From Metarhizium brunneum (lineage: Eukaryota > Ascomycota > Sordariomycetes > Hypocreales > Clavicipitaceae): a DNA stretch of 64,000 nucleotides. Positions 23,066 through 33,340 of the stretch are shown one piece after another. The stretch spans positions 682,001 through 746,000 of the forward strand of contig NC_089425.1 of NCBI RefSeq assembly GCF_013426205.1. Reading direction: 5' to 3'. Position 1 is the stretch's first letter. Each line of letters starts with the position of its first letter. The notes below the pieces were generated by a model. It was given only the letters and a program-made list of their open reading frames with translations. It was not told where the DNA came from and searched no databases. Both the position numbers and the translations under genes were made by a program.

Positions 23066-23376
23066 CCCTCCTATTCAGGCACCGTTTGTCCCATGCAGCA
23101 GAGAGTTTGGTCATTGTTCACCCAACAACCGTCCACAGCATTTAGGCAGCTGGGTGTGGCGTCATGACTGCCTACTCCGGAGAGCGCACCATGTAATGCA
23201 GAGATGTACAAAGCACTTCATACATACGTATGCAATACGAGACTAGCTCGAGGCGCTCGTCAGACATTGGCCTTGGATTAAATGCCACCTTGGCTGATGG
23301 TAGCTCCTACATACGACCTGGGTTCTACCCTATCCCCCTTCAGCTAGCGATAGCCATAGAGGTAAGACGATTGACT

Positions 23377-24737
23377 TGATCCGCCGCAACGGCAGTTGCG
23401 ACTGTACTATTATTGACAAGCACAACCAGATTGGCGGTAAGTCGAACGACGATAAGTATCCCGGGTGTTGCTGCGATGGTAAGACGCGACCCTGCCCGTT
23501 TGGCTACATGCAAAATCCACCATGCTAACTCTACCGCTTTCCAAAGTATGGAGCCATTTGTACTCCTTCCCATTTGATCCGCATCCAGACTGGACTCGAG
23601 AATACCCAGGACAGGAAGAAATCCTCTCGTACCTGATTCGGGTAGCCCAGAAATGGGGTCTCTACCAATACATCTGCTTCAACACTGAAGTGGAAGCCAC
23701 AACGTGGAGTGACTCTACTCACCAATGGGAGACGTCTCTCAAAGTCCTTGGCGGGAAAGCTGCCGAATATGCGGCGTCCTACACCGTCACAAGCGACTTT
23801 GCCATATCGGCAGTCGGCCAGTTGAACGTACCAGGATATCCAAACATCACCGGACTAGATTTCTTACAGGACAGAATGATGTACTCGGCGCGGTGGGATC
23901 CAAATTATGACTTGAAGGGCAAAAAGGTAGCCACGATTGGCAACGGCGCGACCGCAGCGCAGATCCTACCAGAAATCGTCAACATTGCCCAGGGCGTCAC
24001 CGTCTTCCAGCGATCGCCAAACTGGATCATTCCATCAGCCGACAAGCCTATTAGCGAAACAATGCGAGCGATATACAGACATGCTCCTGGTGTTCGCAGA
24101 CGGTACCGTGCTTCGCTCACGGATATCCACGAGACCCTGTATGAGTCCATAGTTGACGTCGCCTCCCTGGTGAATGACTTGGCAAGGCAGCTGCGTCTCG
24201 ATATGATGAACAAGCAAATTCCAGATAATGCGGCCTCGAAGAGGAAACTGAGCCCGACTACGCACCCGGTTGCAAGCCCGTCATCATCTCGGACGATTAC
24301 TTCCCCGCCATACGTCGGGACAACGGCACGCTTCAGACGAACCTCATTGACAACATATCTCCCGCGGGTATCACGAGCGTGGGGACGCTCGCGCCTACCT
24401 GGGCATGACGGTTGAGCATCTCCCGAATTTCGCCATGATGTGCGGGCCCAACACAAGCTTGGGCCACAATTCGATTATCCTCATGATTGAAGCCCAGTCT
24501 CGATATATTAATACCCTGATCGCCCTCGCCATCAAAGCACGAGCCAGTGGTAGTCATTTCACAGTTGTTCCTCTTGTCACACGCATGGATGCTTATAATA
24601 GTGAAATCCGAGATCGTCTGGCGAAGAGCGCGATTGCTGATCCGAGCTGCGACGGTTGGTATAAGAGTGCCCATGGTCTCGTCACGGCGACAGTTGAATG
24701 GGGTGATTTCCAGGTTTCTGGGGAATGGAAGCCGTGA
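23377..24737 (+). pseudogene. Baeyer-Villiger-type flavin monooxygenase relic
   Basis: Reads DLIRRNG, TIIDKHNQIGG, NDDKYPGCCCD, then across a 66-bp-class intron (GTAAGA...CCAAAG, ending at 23547) into VWSHLYSFPFDPHPDW, REYPGQEEIL, the NADPH-binding GKKVATIGNGATAAQ, and a C-terminal YLGMTVEHLPNFAMMCGPNT with GHNSII. This is the class B/BVMO fold. Lesions: no GxGxxG FAD motif upstream of 23377, GGTW changed to GGKS, a 1-bp loss near 24250 (the frame moves from KRKL to PDYAPGCKPVIISDDY), and a second frame change near 24400 with loss of the segment that should hold the ATG motif. The BVMO fingerprint histidine is also replaced (MMYSARWD). Not functional as it stands. Confidence 0.82.
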
Positions 24738-25298
24738 AATCCGAGGGGCGTCAATATATCGGGATAGTGGCTGCAGCAACTCGTATTTCGACACTGAATG
24801 TTCTAGGTATTGCCATTGCTACTCTTGCCGTAGTATCCGATTTTGCACCGATTTAATGAAACGACTCAAACTCATGTAAAGCGCTTCACAATGCTCTATT
24901 TTTAAGGCATTTTTTGGATGTCTTTTTGGTTTTACATTTGTATCTTAGCATGTATGATTGTATTAAATAGCGCACCACCGCCACAGTATTATTTGACACC
25001 AGATTGTATAAGTCGTTCTGCTCGGTTAGACTCGATGCTTCTATCTCCTTTAAAGGTTAGTTCATGCAGAATCTGGAAACTCAAGGTGAGCACAGTGGTT
25101 TTGCCATGCTCATCATCGTCTTTAAATCCGCCGACCATGTGACCAAACAGCCTAAAAGAATGGCACAACTTACAAAAATAAAGTCTGCCTTAATCTCAAT
25201 AATGCCAGGGCAAAATTCTTCAAAATACTTCGCAGGCATTTCCTCAACAGCAGATTCAGGAATATCCCACAGCCGGCCGACTGCAGAGCAAGCCACCC
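24738..25298. other. Convergent intergenic region
   Basis: Lies between the 3' ends of the monooxygenase relic and the P450. No gene recognised. Confidence 0.4.
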
Positions 25299-27066
25299 CT
25301 ACCCTTCCGCTAATGACAACTTGGCGTAAACTCTCAGATTACCCCGTCTCGTATATCCCATATTCATATCTCGCACAATTCGGACATCTTCTGCCTCCGT
25401 ATCGTACAGTTCCATGTCAAACCGACGAACTAGATGAGCAACTGTCAAGAATAACTCCATGTACGCGAGGCTAAAGTTGCCAGTTAGCTACCAAGCCAGA
25501 ACCAATGTTGTCAATACATCCGGAACAATTACTTTATGCCGATACACGCTCTGCTCCCCCTCGTGAATGAAGTCAGGTACTTCTTCAAGTTATCTCCATT
25601 CTGTGCCGCCTTGACCCATCTCTCGGGGTCGAATCGTTCCGGGTCGGGGAAAATAGAAGCGTCCCGGTGGAGAATGTAGCTAGAGCTGCTGATTGGAGTC
25701 TTTATCAACAAGTATATTAGCAGTTGAAAGAAGTAAACTCAAGAGAAGGTCTTCTCACACACCCCAGAGGGAATGACGTAATCTTTGTATTTTAGAGCCT
25801 CTGTCGGCGCAACACGGGGCAGCCGTCCTGTCAATCCATACGATAGGCGTAAGGATTCATCAACAACGCCGCTCTAGTCATCCGCAATAAGCAACGTCAC
25901 CATCTCGGTCATGCGATTACCTACCATGTAGGGCAACTTTTCAAGCTCAGGCCAAGTCGGCCTCGCATCCAGCGTGGGCATCACCCTCTTCAATTCCGCT
26001 CGCAGCGTGTCTCGAAGGTCCTCGTCCCGGGCGAGATGGTAAGCGGCAACCGTCCAAACACGAGCCGTCGTTTCTGTCCCAGCGGCAATAATGGCAAACG
26101 TTTCATCGCGCAGTCGGTTATAGCTTCGTTCCTTCAGTGGAATACTAGGATCCGCCAAGGCGGCGACCATAGTTTTCCTTGTCAGCTGGGAGCTTGTCGT
26201 TGGAGTAGGTGACGTTTTTTCATGCATAGCCGTGCCTGGGTCGTCCAAGAGCGAGGCTAGGAACTCGAATACTGCTGCTTTTCCTGGCATGAGGGTGGCG
26301 ATGGCTCGAGGTGGAAGGATGCGCAGTGCATACACCAGCCAGGGGCAAAACCGGCAAATATGTCCTAACTCCATGGCATCCGCAGTAGCACGACGAATAT
26401 CATTGCGAAAATATTCATCCTCTAAGAAGCCCCCGTGCTTTCCGCAGCAGTAAGACGTGATGATGTCCGAGGTTAGTGCTGCGAAAGCATCATCGAGGCA
26501 TAGCACAGATTGGTTCCTCTGAAATTCCCGCAATCGCTGCATAAGTTTTTGCACGCGTTCGTTGATAACTTCAGAGAGTTCCAGGACAGAGTGCCTAGAA
26601 AAGAAGCCTTTCAAAATACTCCGTCGAAAGCGGTGCAGTTCGTGATCAACAGTGGCCACCATGGAGTCGGGCAGCGCGTATGTAGGCACAAACTTGGGAT
26701 CTTTGTCACGCGTTCGGCGACTCGAAGCATAGATTTCATCGTAGAAGGACGGGTCGCTAATATGAACCTCGCGGGGGTTGATGCGAACAAGGGGGCCTGT
26801 GAGCATGTGCTTAGTGCGTAGCCGCTCGGAAAGGTGTCGGAGATGTATATCTGACCGTATTGCTGGTGCATCTCTTCAATTTTGAACAGGAATTTACCCG
26901 GTCGGACCACATTATAGAAGAACTCGTACAACTGTGTGCATGCTGTTATTTTCGGGCCAGGAATCCCGGCCAAGGGGTGAAAGAACAGGCGATATGCGGA
27001 TTTGAGGCCAAGCCATGTGACCAAAATGACGGCAACGACCCAGAGGCGAAGCACGTCATGAATCAT
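25299..27066 (-). CDS. Cytochrome P450 monooxygenase
   Basis: Five exons (complement 26856-27066, 25925-26796, 25763-25873, 25533-25699, 25299-25470) give 510 aa, a normal microsomal P450 length. Features in order: N-terminal membrane helix ([16 protein letters not shown]), proline hinge [28 protein letters not shown] formed across intron 1, I-helix AGTETTA, K-helix ESLR (exon 3), PERFDPERW and heme-binding [10 protein letters not shown] with the axial Cys. All introns (51-63 bp) have good signals and phases. The pattern resembles fungal P450s annotated as trichodiene-oxygenase-like; substrate is not predictable. An upstream ATG at 27141 would place the start inside a solo LTR, so 27066 is preferred. 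Intact, next to a monooxygenase relic and a divergent unknown ORF. Confidence 0.9.
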
Positions 27067-27133
27067 GATGGCAATTTGTGGGAAATGCAGGTACTGTGAG
27101 GAGGACTCGAGGCTTGGATAACTGTGTCGTTCA

Positions 27134-27354
27134 TGTTGCACGGTTGGGACTCAACAAAAGCCCAACGCCGTTGCATGAAGCCATCACGGACCAGCCGGAA
27201 GCCTCGGCCATCTCGGTTTCTTTCATGTAAATAACCTAGTTCTTGCCCTCCTCTCGTTGATGAGTAACCAAGAACCTTTGGACATCCTTCGAGACCATCT
27301 TTAGATTGAGTTGTTACCACTCCAAGCCCTAGAACCTAGCTAGCCCTTGTCACA
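27134..27354 (+). mobile_element. Solo LTR in the P450 promoter
   Basis: Begins TGTTGCACGG and ends GCCCTTGTCACA like the other copies. Flanks GTTCA (27129-27133) and GTTTA (27355-27359) match at 4 of 5 bases; the mismatch is C/T. It starts 67 bp upstream of the chosen P450 ATG and is transcriptionally antiparallel to it. Confidence 0.75.
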
Positions 27355-27796
27355 GTTTATTCGCCGGCCACATGGGCGCGAATAGAGAAGCATGTAACCC
27401 TCCAAGCTTTGCCGTTAGAAACAGTCCGGCAATAGCTAGTAATTGCGAGGAAAGTATCAAACTCGTCGGCACACGCGGCCTTTTTAGCTTCTGTGGCATC
27501 AATCACACCAGCAGTCAAAGGGTTGCAGTCGGTGGCAATAAGGATTTGTCCACCCCGATGACGTAAAATGAATCAAAGAGGAGCAAATACGCAGCGCCGC
27601 CCATGAATTTTCGCCTCGCGCCCAATGTGGTGACAAGAGATGTATACCGGGCACTTGGCATCTCCTTGGACGAATGGATTCGACCATCGACTGTCATACG
27701 GAAAGGTAGCACAACGTGTGGACGAACCGGCTGCATCAGCACAAAGCATGCATCGTGACGGACCACAAAGGGGTCGCAGGGTCAGGTCAGGGCTGC
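27355..27796. other. Short spacer between LTR copies
   Basis: No gene recognised; ORFs of 60-85 codons on both strands lack motifs. Confidence 0.4.
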
Positions 27797-28002
27797 CAGG
27801 ATGAAAGCCCAAGGCAGCCATGACCTAGATGCCTCAGTCGTCTAGGTGAGGCTACACACGCCTGGATTATCATGTATATATACGAGCTACAGGTCGGGGT
27901 TCTGGATTCACTTCCCCAAAGACCCTTTAAATCAAATCCAAAGACAACTATTAGATTGAATTTGAAGCTATTCACAAGCCCTCATCGGAAGCCCTTGTCA
28001 CA
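27797..28002 (+). mobile_element. Probable LTR copy upstream of unknown ORF
   Basis: The 3' part matches the family: TATA-like GTATATATACG, then AAAGACCCTTTAAAT, ATTAGATTGAATTTGAAG and the end GCCCTTGTCACA. The 5' end does not show TGTTGCACGG. GCTGCCAG occurs on both sides (27792-27799 and 28003-28010), perhaps a target duplication. The TATA region points at the downstream ORF. Confidence 0.55.
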
Positions 28003-28039
28003 GCTGCCAGTCGTAACACTTGGTACACTGCACACGTGT

Positions 28040-29779
28040 ATGAAGAGGAGGACATGGAACATGTTGATAAGACAAATGAGCTTGTGCACGACATGCAAGA
28101 TGAGTATTTGCTGGGCGGGAGAGACGGACTGCGCTGGCTGTAAATGGGGGATGTCACGACACGTCTCGAGCGATTTTCTCATGCGTCTACAGGAAGAGCT
28201 TGCACGCCGTGACACCACCGTGATTACGCATTTGCTAGACGGGAGTAGAAGCGTGGTACACGTCGGCAAAGCAGAGCGCGCGTCCGGATGCAGCCAAAAG
28301 GGTCGCAGGGCAGACATGTGCAACACACTTGGGCTATACGCCTTGAAGCACGGGTGGGCATCGTGGGCGCTAGATGCGGCAGCGAGGGAATTGCGCGGCG
28401 AGGATGGAACAAGGACGAGCAGGTATATGCCGCGGGTTGACGGGCACGCGGCCGAGGATGATAACGGGCCGTTGGCAACCTGGTGTTCTTGCGGCAACGA
28501 CACAGCGGCATCCGTGTCGGCATCGGGCCGGGCAAAGTCCCTCTCTTCCGAAGTGACGGTCCGAATAGGGACAGCCCGTCACAAGGCCACCCCCGAGCAG
28601 GAGCAACTGCTAGAATTCGCATATCAACGCGGCGCGTGGACCGGCGCGACGCGTCAAATACTCGTGGATGCCATGTGGCTGGCTGGGCCGGGCCGTCGCG
28701 AGATTGTGCAGGCCGGCGGCAAAGCCAGCCAAGAAATCAACAAGGGCTCGCGCGGGTCCGTCGAAACAGTGTGGCTGCATTACTTGTTCATCAACAACCA
28801 CGTCAACCTGCTGGCGGATGGGCTGGAGATGTTGCTGCTCGGGACGTACCTCACCGCGCTGGACCACGGCCGAGTCCGGGCCAGCGACTTCACCGCGTAT
28901 GCCAGCGAGGTTGCGCGGCATGCAAGCTTGACCCGGTGGGTGATTGCCTCTGACGAGCTGATGCGCCGGTGGCCTGGGATCATGGACTGGCATGCCGGGT
29001 GTGTGTCGACGCTGGGCTTGATGCGCGCTCTACGGCTGCGCGCGTGGTCCTTTGCAGCCCACTGGAACGTCACGATGCACCATGAACTTGGCAGCGGCAC
29101 AGATGGCGAGGAACCGGCGTCGTTGTGGATATACATCATGGCAGCCCTCGGGCACGATACGGGCGACCTGTGCAGTGACGCCAGGAGGGGATGCCTGGAC
29201 AACTGTTACTATGCGGTCGGTGCTCACGCTGGGTATGAAGGGGTCGCCGCCTGCATGGACATGGTATGTGACGCGCTCGAGGCCGTGGTGCTTCGAGATG
29301 CGCGAGGAGCCATGGACATTGGGGTGGTCGCGGGGAGTGCGTGCGCGACCTTTGAACGTACAGGAGGCAACTTGTGTGCTTGCCCCATGCGGCCTTCATG
29401 TGAAGCCATCGTGGTCATGGCCAGCGTGTGTGGGCACAGGCGAATTGCCCCCGACGACGCCGCGGATTTGCTGAGTATGCGCGATGCGGTGAGGTCGCGA
29501 TTCAGCCATCTGCCTCCGTCATCCAGGGGCATGGCGCGGCTGGACCACGCAGCTCGTGAGCAGGCGTACGCAGAGGCTCTGCGAACCCTGGCAACCGGGA
29601 ACGGCACACAACAGGCACACAGTTGCCTGCAGGTCGCATATGCAAGCGCGGCGCGAGCCATGTGTGGAGAGCTGCGCAGAAGAGCCGCCTCTCTCCGTCA
29701 TCGTGTCGCGTCGAGTGGGCATGTGCTGGATTTGAGTAGCGACTGTATGTGTGGTGGGGAGTGCAAAACGTGGTGTTGA
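28040..29779 (+). CDS. Unrecognised intronless protein, possibly terpene-synthase-like
   Basis: Uninterrupted 1.74-kb ORF, 579 aa from the ATG at 28040; an earlier in-frame ATG at 27872 lies inside LTR sequence and is less likely. GC content is clearly higher than its surroundings. The protein is alpha-helical, with a Cys-rich end (CMCGGECKTWC). I do not recognise a family with confidence. One pattern is suggestive: NNHVN at residues 252-256, GDLCSDARRG at about 375-384 and GGNLCACPMRPS about 68 residues later. Class I terpene synthases have a DDxxD motif, an ND-x2-S-x3-E motif about 120-140 residues downstream, and a C-terminal Arg motif. Here the metal-binding Asp/Glu are mostly replaced, so the likeness may be structural only or accidental. 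It lies divergent to the P450. Confidence 0.65.
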   Translation: MKRRTWNMLIRQMSLCTTCKMSICWAGETDCAGCKWGMSRHVSSDFLMRLQEELARRDTTVITHLLDGSRSVVHVGKAERASGCSQKGRRADMCNTLGLYALKHGWASWALDAAARELRGEDGTRTSRYMPRVDGHAAEDDNGPLATWCSCGNDTAASVSASGRAKSLSSEVTVRIGTARHKATPEQEQLLEFAYQRGAWTGATRQILVDAMWLAGPGRREIVQAGGKASQEINKGSRGSVETVWLHYLFINNHVNLLADGLEMLLLGTYLTALDHGRVRASDFTAYASEVARHASLTRWVIASDELMRRWPGIMDWHAGCVSTLGLMRALRLRAWSFAAHWNVTMHHELGSGTDGEEPASLWIYIMAALGHDTGDLCSDARRGCLDNCYYAVGAHAGYEGVAACMDMVCDALEAVVLRDARGAMDIGVVAGSACATFERTGGNLCACPMRPSCEAIVVMASVCGHRRIAPDDAADLLSMRDAVRSRFSHLPPSSRGMARLDHAAREQAYAEALRTLATGNGTQQAHSCLQVAYASAARAMCGELRRRAASLRHRVASSGHVLDLSSDCMCGGECKTWC

Positions 29780-29961
29780 TGTTCGCCTAGGCTAAAATTG
29801 CTATGGGAATTTGTATTGAAAGCTCCAGCGACTTTTCTGCACTCAATCGTACATTAGGTAGCTTGTCTCACTTTATACTAGGGAATGACGCTGAACGATT
29901 CCCTTTCGATATACCCTTTAGTCTCTATCAGGAATTAGCAGATAGCATTGTCACCGATTTT

Positions 29962-31434
29962 TCAATGCTCAAAAGGTATGGAGGCACCGATGACGCCGTT
30001 GTAATCTGCGCGCGCCCACTTCACCATCCAGTCCGATTGTAGAACTTGCTGTACGGTCGGCCGCTCTTCAGGTCTATATCTGAGCATTTGCACGATCATG
30101 TCCAAGATGGCCGCTGTTTCCTCTTCGCAATATTCGCCCATATTATCATCCCGTCGGTACTTTTGCACGGTGTTTTCGAAGGCTCCTTGTATTTTCGGCC
30201 ATACATGCCGGCCGGGTTTTGGTTTTCCCTTGGCATCAAAGAAGTCCTCTCGATCTTCCCACTTTTCGAACCAGTCGGAAGGCAATGGCCCCAAGGCGTC
30301 GACGATCTGACACATGACCTGCGCATTTGAATAAAAGGCGCTACTGAAAAGGGCTTGCATACCTAGAATATCCCAGATGGCAGTTGCGAGACTCCAAACG
30401 TCTGCGGAGAAGGAAAGGGGGGTATTCGGTTCAAAATGAGCTTCCGGGGGTCGAAAATCCACTGGTGTATGGCAGTCTTTCGCCAGACGAGGCTCTTCTG
30501 CCGGAGCAAACGACTCTCCAAAGTCGCTCAGGAGTATATGTGCGTCTTGTAGCGTAAACTCAGGGGCTTTTTTTTCTATGCAAAGTGGCACTACCGCTCT
30601 TGGGGGCACATTAGGGGTGAGAGGATGTCCATCTACTCGTCTGACGGGGTATGAATCGGGTTCGCCGTATTCCTTGCGAAATTGTGCAACGGACAGCTGA
30701 TTGAAGTCCTTTTGCGCACTAACCAGCACATTACGCAGATGGATGTCTAATGTATAGTATTAGTACGAGTAGCGCTATTTATCATCATGCCACGCACCTC
30801 CGTGGACATAGCCTCTTGAATGCACGTAGGCAACGGCAAGAGTGAGCTCGTAAGCTAGGGTACGAGCAACGTCAAGGCGAAACAAACGGCTGAATGAGCT
30901 CTCCCGAAGGTTGCAGAGCGCAGGAGCTGTGGTATAGCAAGGGTGGGAGCCGTTGGGGCCTTCGATCCGGAACTCATCCAACACCCGTGGAATGGCCGCG
31001 GAGCCTGGAACCGTTGTCTGCTTGCCAAGGGCATGAAGAGCCGTGACTTCATGGGGCAAGGAGTCTGCAATGCCCACCTTCAAGGCAACGTACTGCTTCT
31101 TCCGAAAGTCGTGTGCCAGCCAAACGGTTGACCACCCTCCATAGCCCAGTTTGTCTATCACTTCATATCGATCGCGATAGATGTCTCCAATTTGTGTAGG
31201 GTGGTAACCGCCAGTTGTGTAGTTTTCTAAGCGCTCCGCACTGTCAATCCACTCGTATTCGTGTGGCGCTATTATTGTGGAATAGGAGCGTGTGGAAGTT
31301 GACCGACTGATCGCGTATGGTCGGCGCGTAAATGCACGTAGGAGTGATGGTGAATGGTGAAGCCTTGGCTGGGCAAAACTTGATAAATTTCGGGCAGCGC
31401 CACTAAGCGCACTGAAGCGGGTTTTCGAATGCAT
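29962..31434 (-). CDS. SRPK-like protein kinase
   Basis: Two exons, complement 30798-31434 and 29962-30746, with a 51-bp intron, give 473 aa. Motifs: GGYHPTQIGDIYRDRYEVIDKL as in SR-protein kinases, Gly loop LGYGGWSTVWLA, VALKV with the catalytic Lys, catalytic loop HGDIHLRNVLV (created exactly by the splice), LSDFGES, and the APE-like segment FRPPEAHF, then DVWSLATAIWDI. All catalytic residues are kept. The first ~55 residues are rich in Arg/Ser and lack acidic residues (RRPYAISRSTSTRSYSTI), which looks like a mitochondrial presequence. It is divergent from the MPE gene, 207 bp apart. Physiological substrate unknown. Confidence 0.9.
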
Positions 31435-31641
31435 TTATTGACGACAAAGGTGCTCATTACTGCTTTCCATCGCGATGTAGTTGACTCAGGGGAGACGGCA
31501 GGAAATTGTTACCACCAAACAAGGTCCTTGACCCACTCTTCCAATTCCCACGATCACGTGATCGGTCTCAAAAAGGCAACAAGAGTACACGCACACCACC
31601 GCTGACCGTTCACTACCAAATGCCTGCCAACGCGTGCTGTC
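31435..31641. promoter_or_regulatory. Bidirectional promoter region, kinase / MPE
   Basis: A 207-bp gap between divergently transcribed start codons must hold both core promoters. It contains a CACGTGATCG-type E-box-like word (TCACGTGATCGG near 31554). Function inferred from layout. Confidence 0.45.
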
Positions 31642-32448
31642 ATGGACATTCAGATTCTCTCTGATTTGCACCTTGAATCTCCAAAGGCCTACGACCTGTA
31701 TACCATTCCTCCAAAGGCACCATATCTAGCCCTCCTCGGCGATATTGGCAATGTCGTTGCCCACAAAGATGATATTCTCGCTTTCCTAACGAGACATCTT
31801 TGTCTATTTAAGGCAATTCTCTTCGTGCCAGGGAATCACGAAGCATATCACTCGAGCTGGGAAGAAACTATCGCTGTTCTTAGTGCATTTGAGGAACAAG
31901 TCGAACGCGACAGTTCACTCGGCCACTTTGCGGTGCTTGATCGCGGTTCATATCGCCCACCAGGGTCAGATACTGTCATCTTGGGCTGCAGTCTTTTCTC
32001 TCATATCCCCGAAGAAAGCCAGATGGCTGTAGAGATGGGCCTGAATGATTTCTTTCTTATTCAAGATTGGACTGTGGCGGATCACAATAACGCCCATCGG
32101 CGCGATCTTGGCTGGTTAAATGGCGAGGTAGCCAAGCTCGAGGACCACTGTGATGCCACCAACATCATTATTTTTACTCACTGGAGTCCATCTCGGCTTC
32201 CTGGCGTTTCAGATGCCAAACATCTGATGAGCCCTATTACCAGCGGATTTTCCACGGATCTAGTAAACGAACGATGCTTTAATAGTATTATAGTCAAGGT
32301 GTGGGCTTTCGGCCACACGCATTATAATTGCGATGTTGAGATGGAGCGAGAAAGTGGCGCAGGGATGCTAAGGCTGCTGGCTAATCAGCGAGGGTATTAT
32401 TTCGCGCAGGCTGATGGGTTTGACGTTGAAAAGACCATCCGACTATAA
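31642..32448 (+). CDS. Calcineurin-like metallophosphoesterase, second copy
   Basis: Intronless, 268 aa. Motifs: D-x-H in LSDLHLE at residues 7-9, LGDIG, PGNHEAY, an FTHW histidine and VWAFGHTHYN, a complete dimetal phosphoesterase site. It shares the framework of the 4360-5208 protein, including FGHTHY, LANQRGY and the short C-terminus ending in -IRL/-IEL, but is clearly diverged over most of its length, so the duplication is not recent. It is divergent from the SRPK-like kinase and convergent with the NTase-like gene, whose stop lies 90 bp downstream. Substrate unknown. Confidence 0.92.
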   Translation: MDIQILSDLHLESPKAYDLYTIPPKAPYLALLGDIGNVVAHKDDILAFLTRHLCLFKAILFVPGNHEAYHSSWEETIAVLSAFEEQVERDSSLGHFAVLDRGSYRPPGSDTVILGCSLFSHIPEESQMAVEMGLNDFFLIQDWTVADHNNAHRRDLGWLNGEVAKLEDHCDATNIIIFTHWSPSRLPGVSDAKHLMSPITSGFSTDLVNERCFNSIIVKVWAFGHTHYNCDVEMERESGAGMLRLLANQRGYYFAQADGFDVEKTIRL

Positions 32449-32538
32449 ATGCATGCAAAGTAGCTCACATTGGCCCTCCGATTCTGACTAAAGCTAGCTA
32501 GAATAAAAACAATTGTCCCATAGCAGCATCTAGTAATG

Positions 32539-33340
32539 TCATGTTAATAATCCAGGCTCCCCAAGTAGCTTCTTCAGCTCGTTCACCCACTGTCGGACAG
32601 GAATCTTCCCTTCTCTGAGCGCCAGATAAGATGAAGATAGTGGCTCTGAGAGCTGCTTGAGATCCAAATACCCGTCATCATCAATATAAAGCCCCACATA
32701 AGCAATCGTGCTAATAGAGAAGCCGCCAGCGGGTGTGTTTACATAGCGCGCACAAAAACGCATAAAGGCTTCAAGCAGAACATGTGAGGGAACAATGACA
32801 ACGGGGTGAATCGTCGACTTGAAGAACCCAGAGCCTCTCCCTAGCCTGTAAGGAGGCAGAATAGACTTATCCGAGGCAAGGGCATAGCAAGGTGGAAGTT
32901 GGCCTCTGTCCGGCGTTGTGAGGGCTGCCTGTAGGGGCGGTAAGAACCATAGAGTCTCGGACTGGGGGTAAAGGCCGACCGGTTCTTCGGCTCCCTCGAT
33001 ATGTAGGTGGCTCTCAGGGGCGGGAGTTGGCCGGCTCGGCGAGATGATGTCGCAGTCCTTGCCATCGGGACAAGGTATCAGCTTCTCGTGAGGCGTGAGA
33101 GCTTGTGTGGCAACTGATAGCATCTCATCTGGGACCACAAAATCGACTGCCTTGGATAATAGTAAATATTCTGTGGACTTGGGGGGAAAAGAGGAGGGGG
33201 GGGACGCTTACGCCAACGATGGTTGGAACTCCGTGAATGCGGAGGAGAACGTGGCCCCAAAGGACACATGGGACCTGCGCTGTATTGAGTAGTTGCGCGA
33301 GTGATGCAACAAAGTCCTCGGTAATGCAAGACTGTCCCAT
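32539..33340 (-). CDS. NTase-fold-like protein, third family member
   Basis: Two exons, complement 33212-33340 and 32539-33150, with a 61-bp intron 33151-33211, give 246 aa. The splice creates WGHVLLRIHGVPTIVGAVDF followed by VVPDEMLSVATQAL, the layout of an NTase-like fold with a small-residue turn and a following acidic strand. Only one acidic residue is seen where active enzymes have D-x-D/E, so catalysis is doubtful. The C-terminal part is helical with no other motif. It belongs with the kinase and MPE next to it as the second kinase/MPE/NTase-like set of the window. Confidence 0.72.

Noticed and set aside
27067..27141. P450 start at the upstream ATG (27141)
   Set aside because: It lies within the solo LTR; the ATG at 27066 gives a normal P450 membrane anchor and total length.
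27872..28039. N-terminal extension of the 28040 ORF to the ATG at 27872
   Set aside because: The extra 56 codons are translated LTR sequence ending in the LTR terminus and are unlikely to be native protein.
28224..29661. Antisense and alternate-frame ORFs over 28040-29779
   Set aside because: High GC makes stop codons rare in all frames; only the 579-aa frame is uninterrupted over the whole length.
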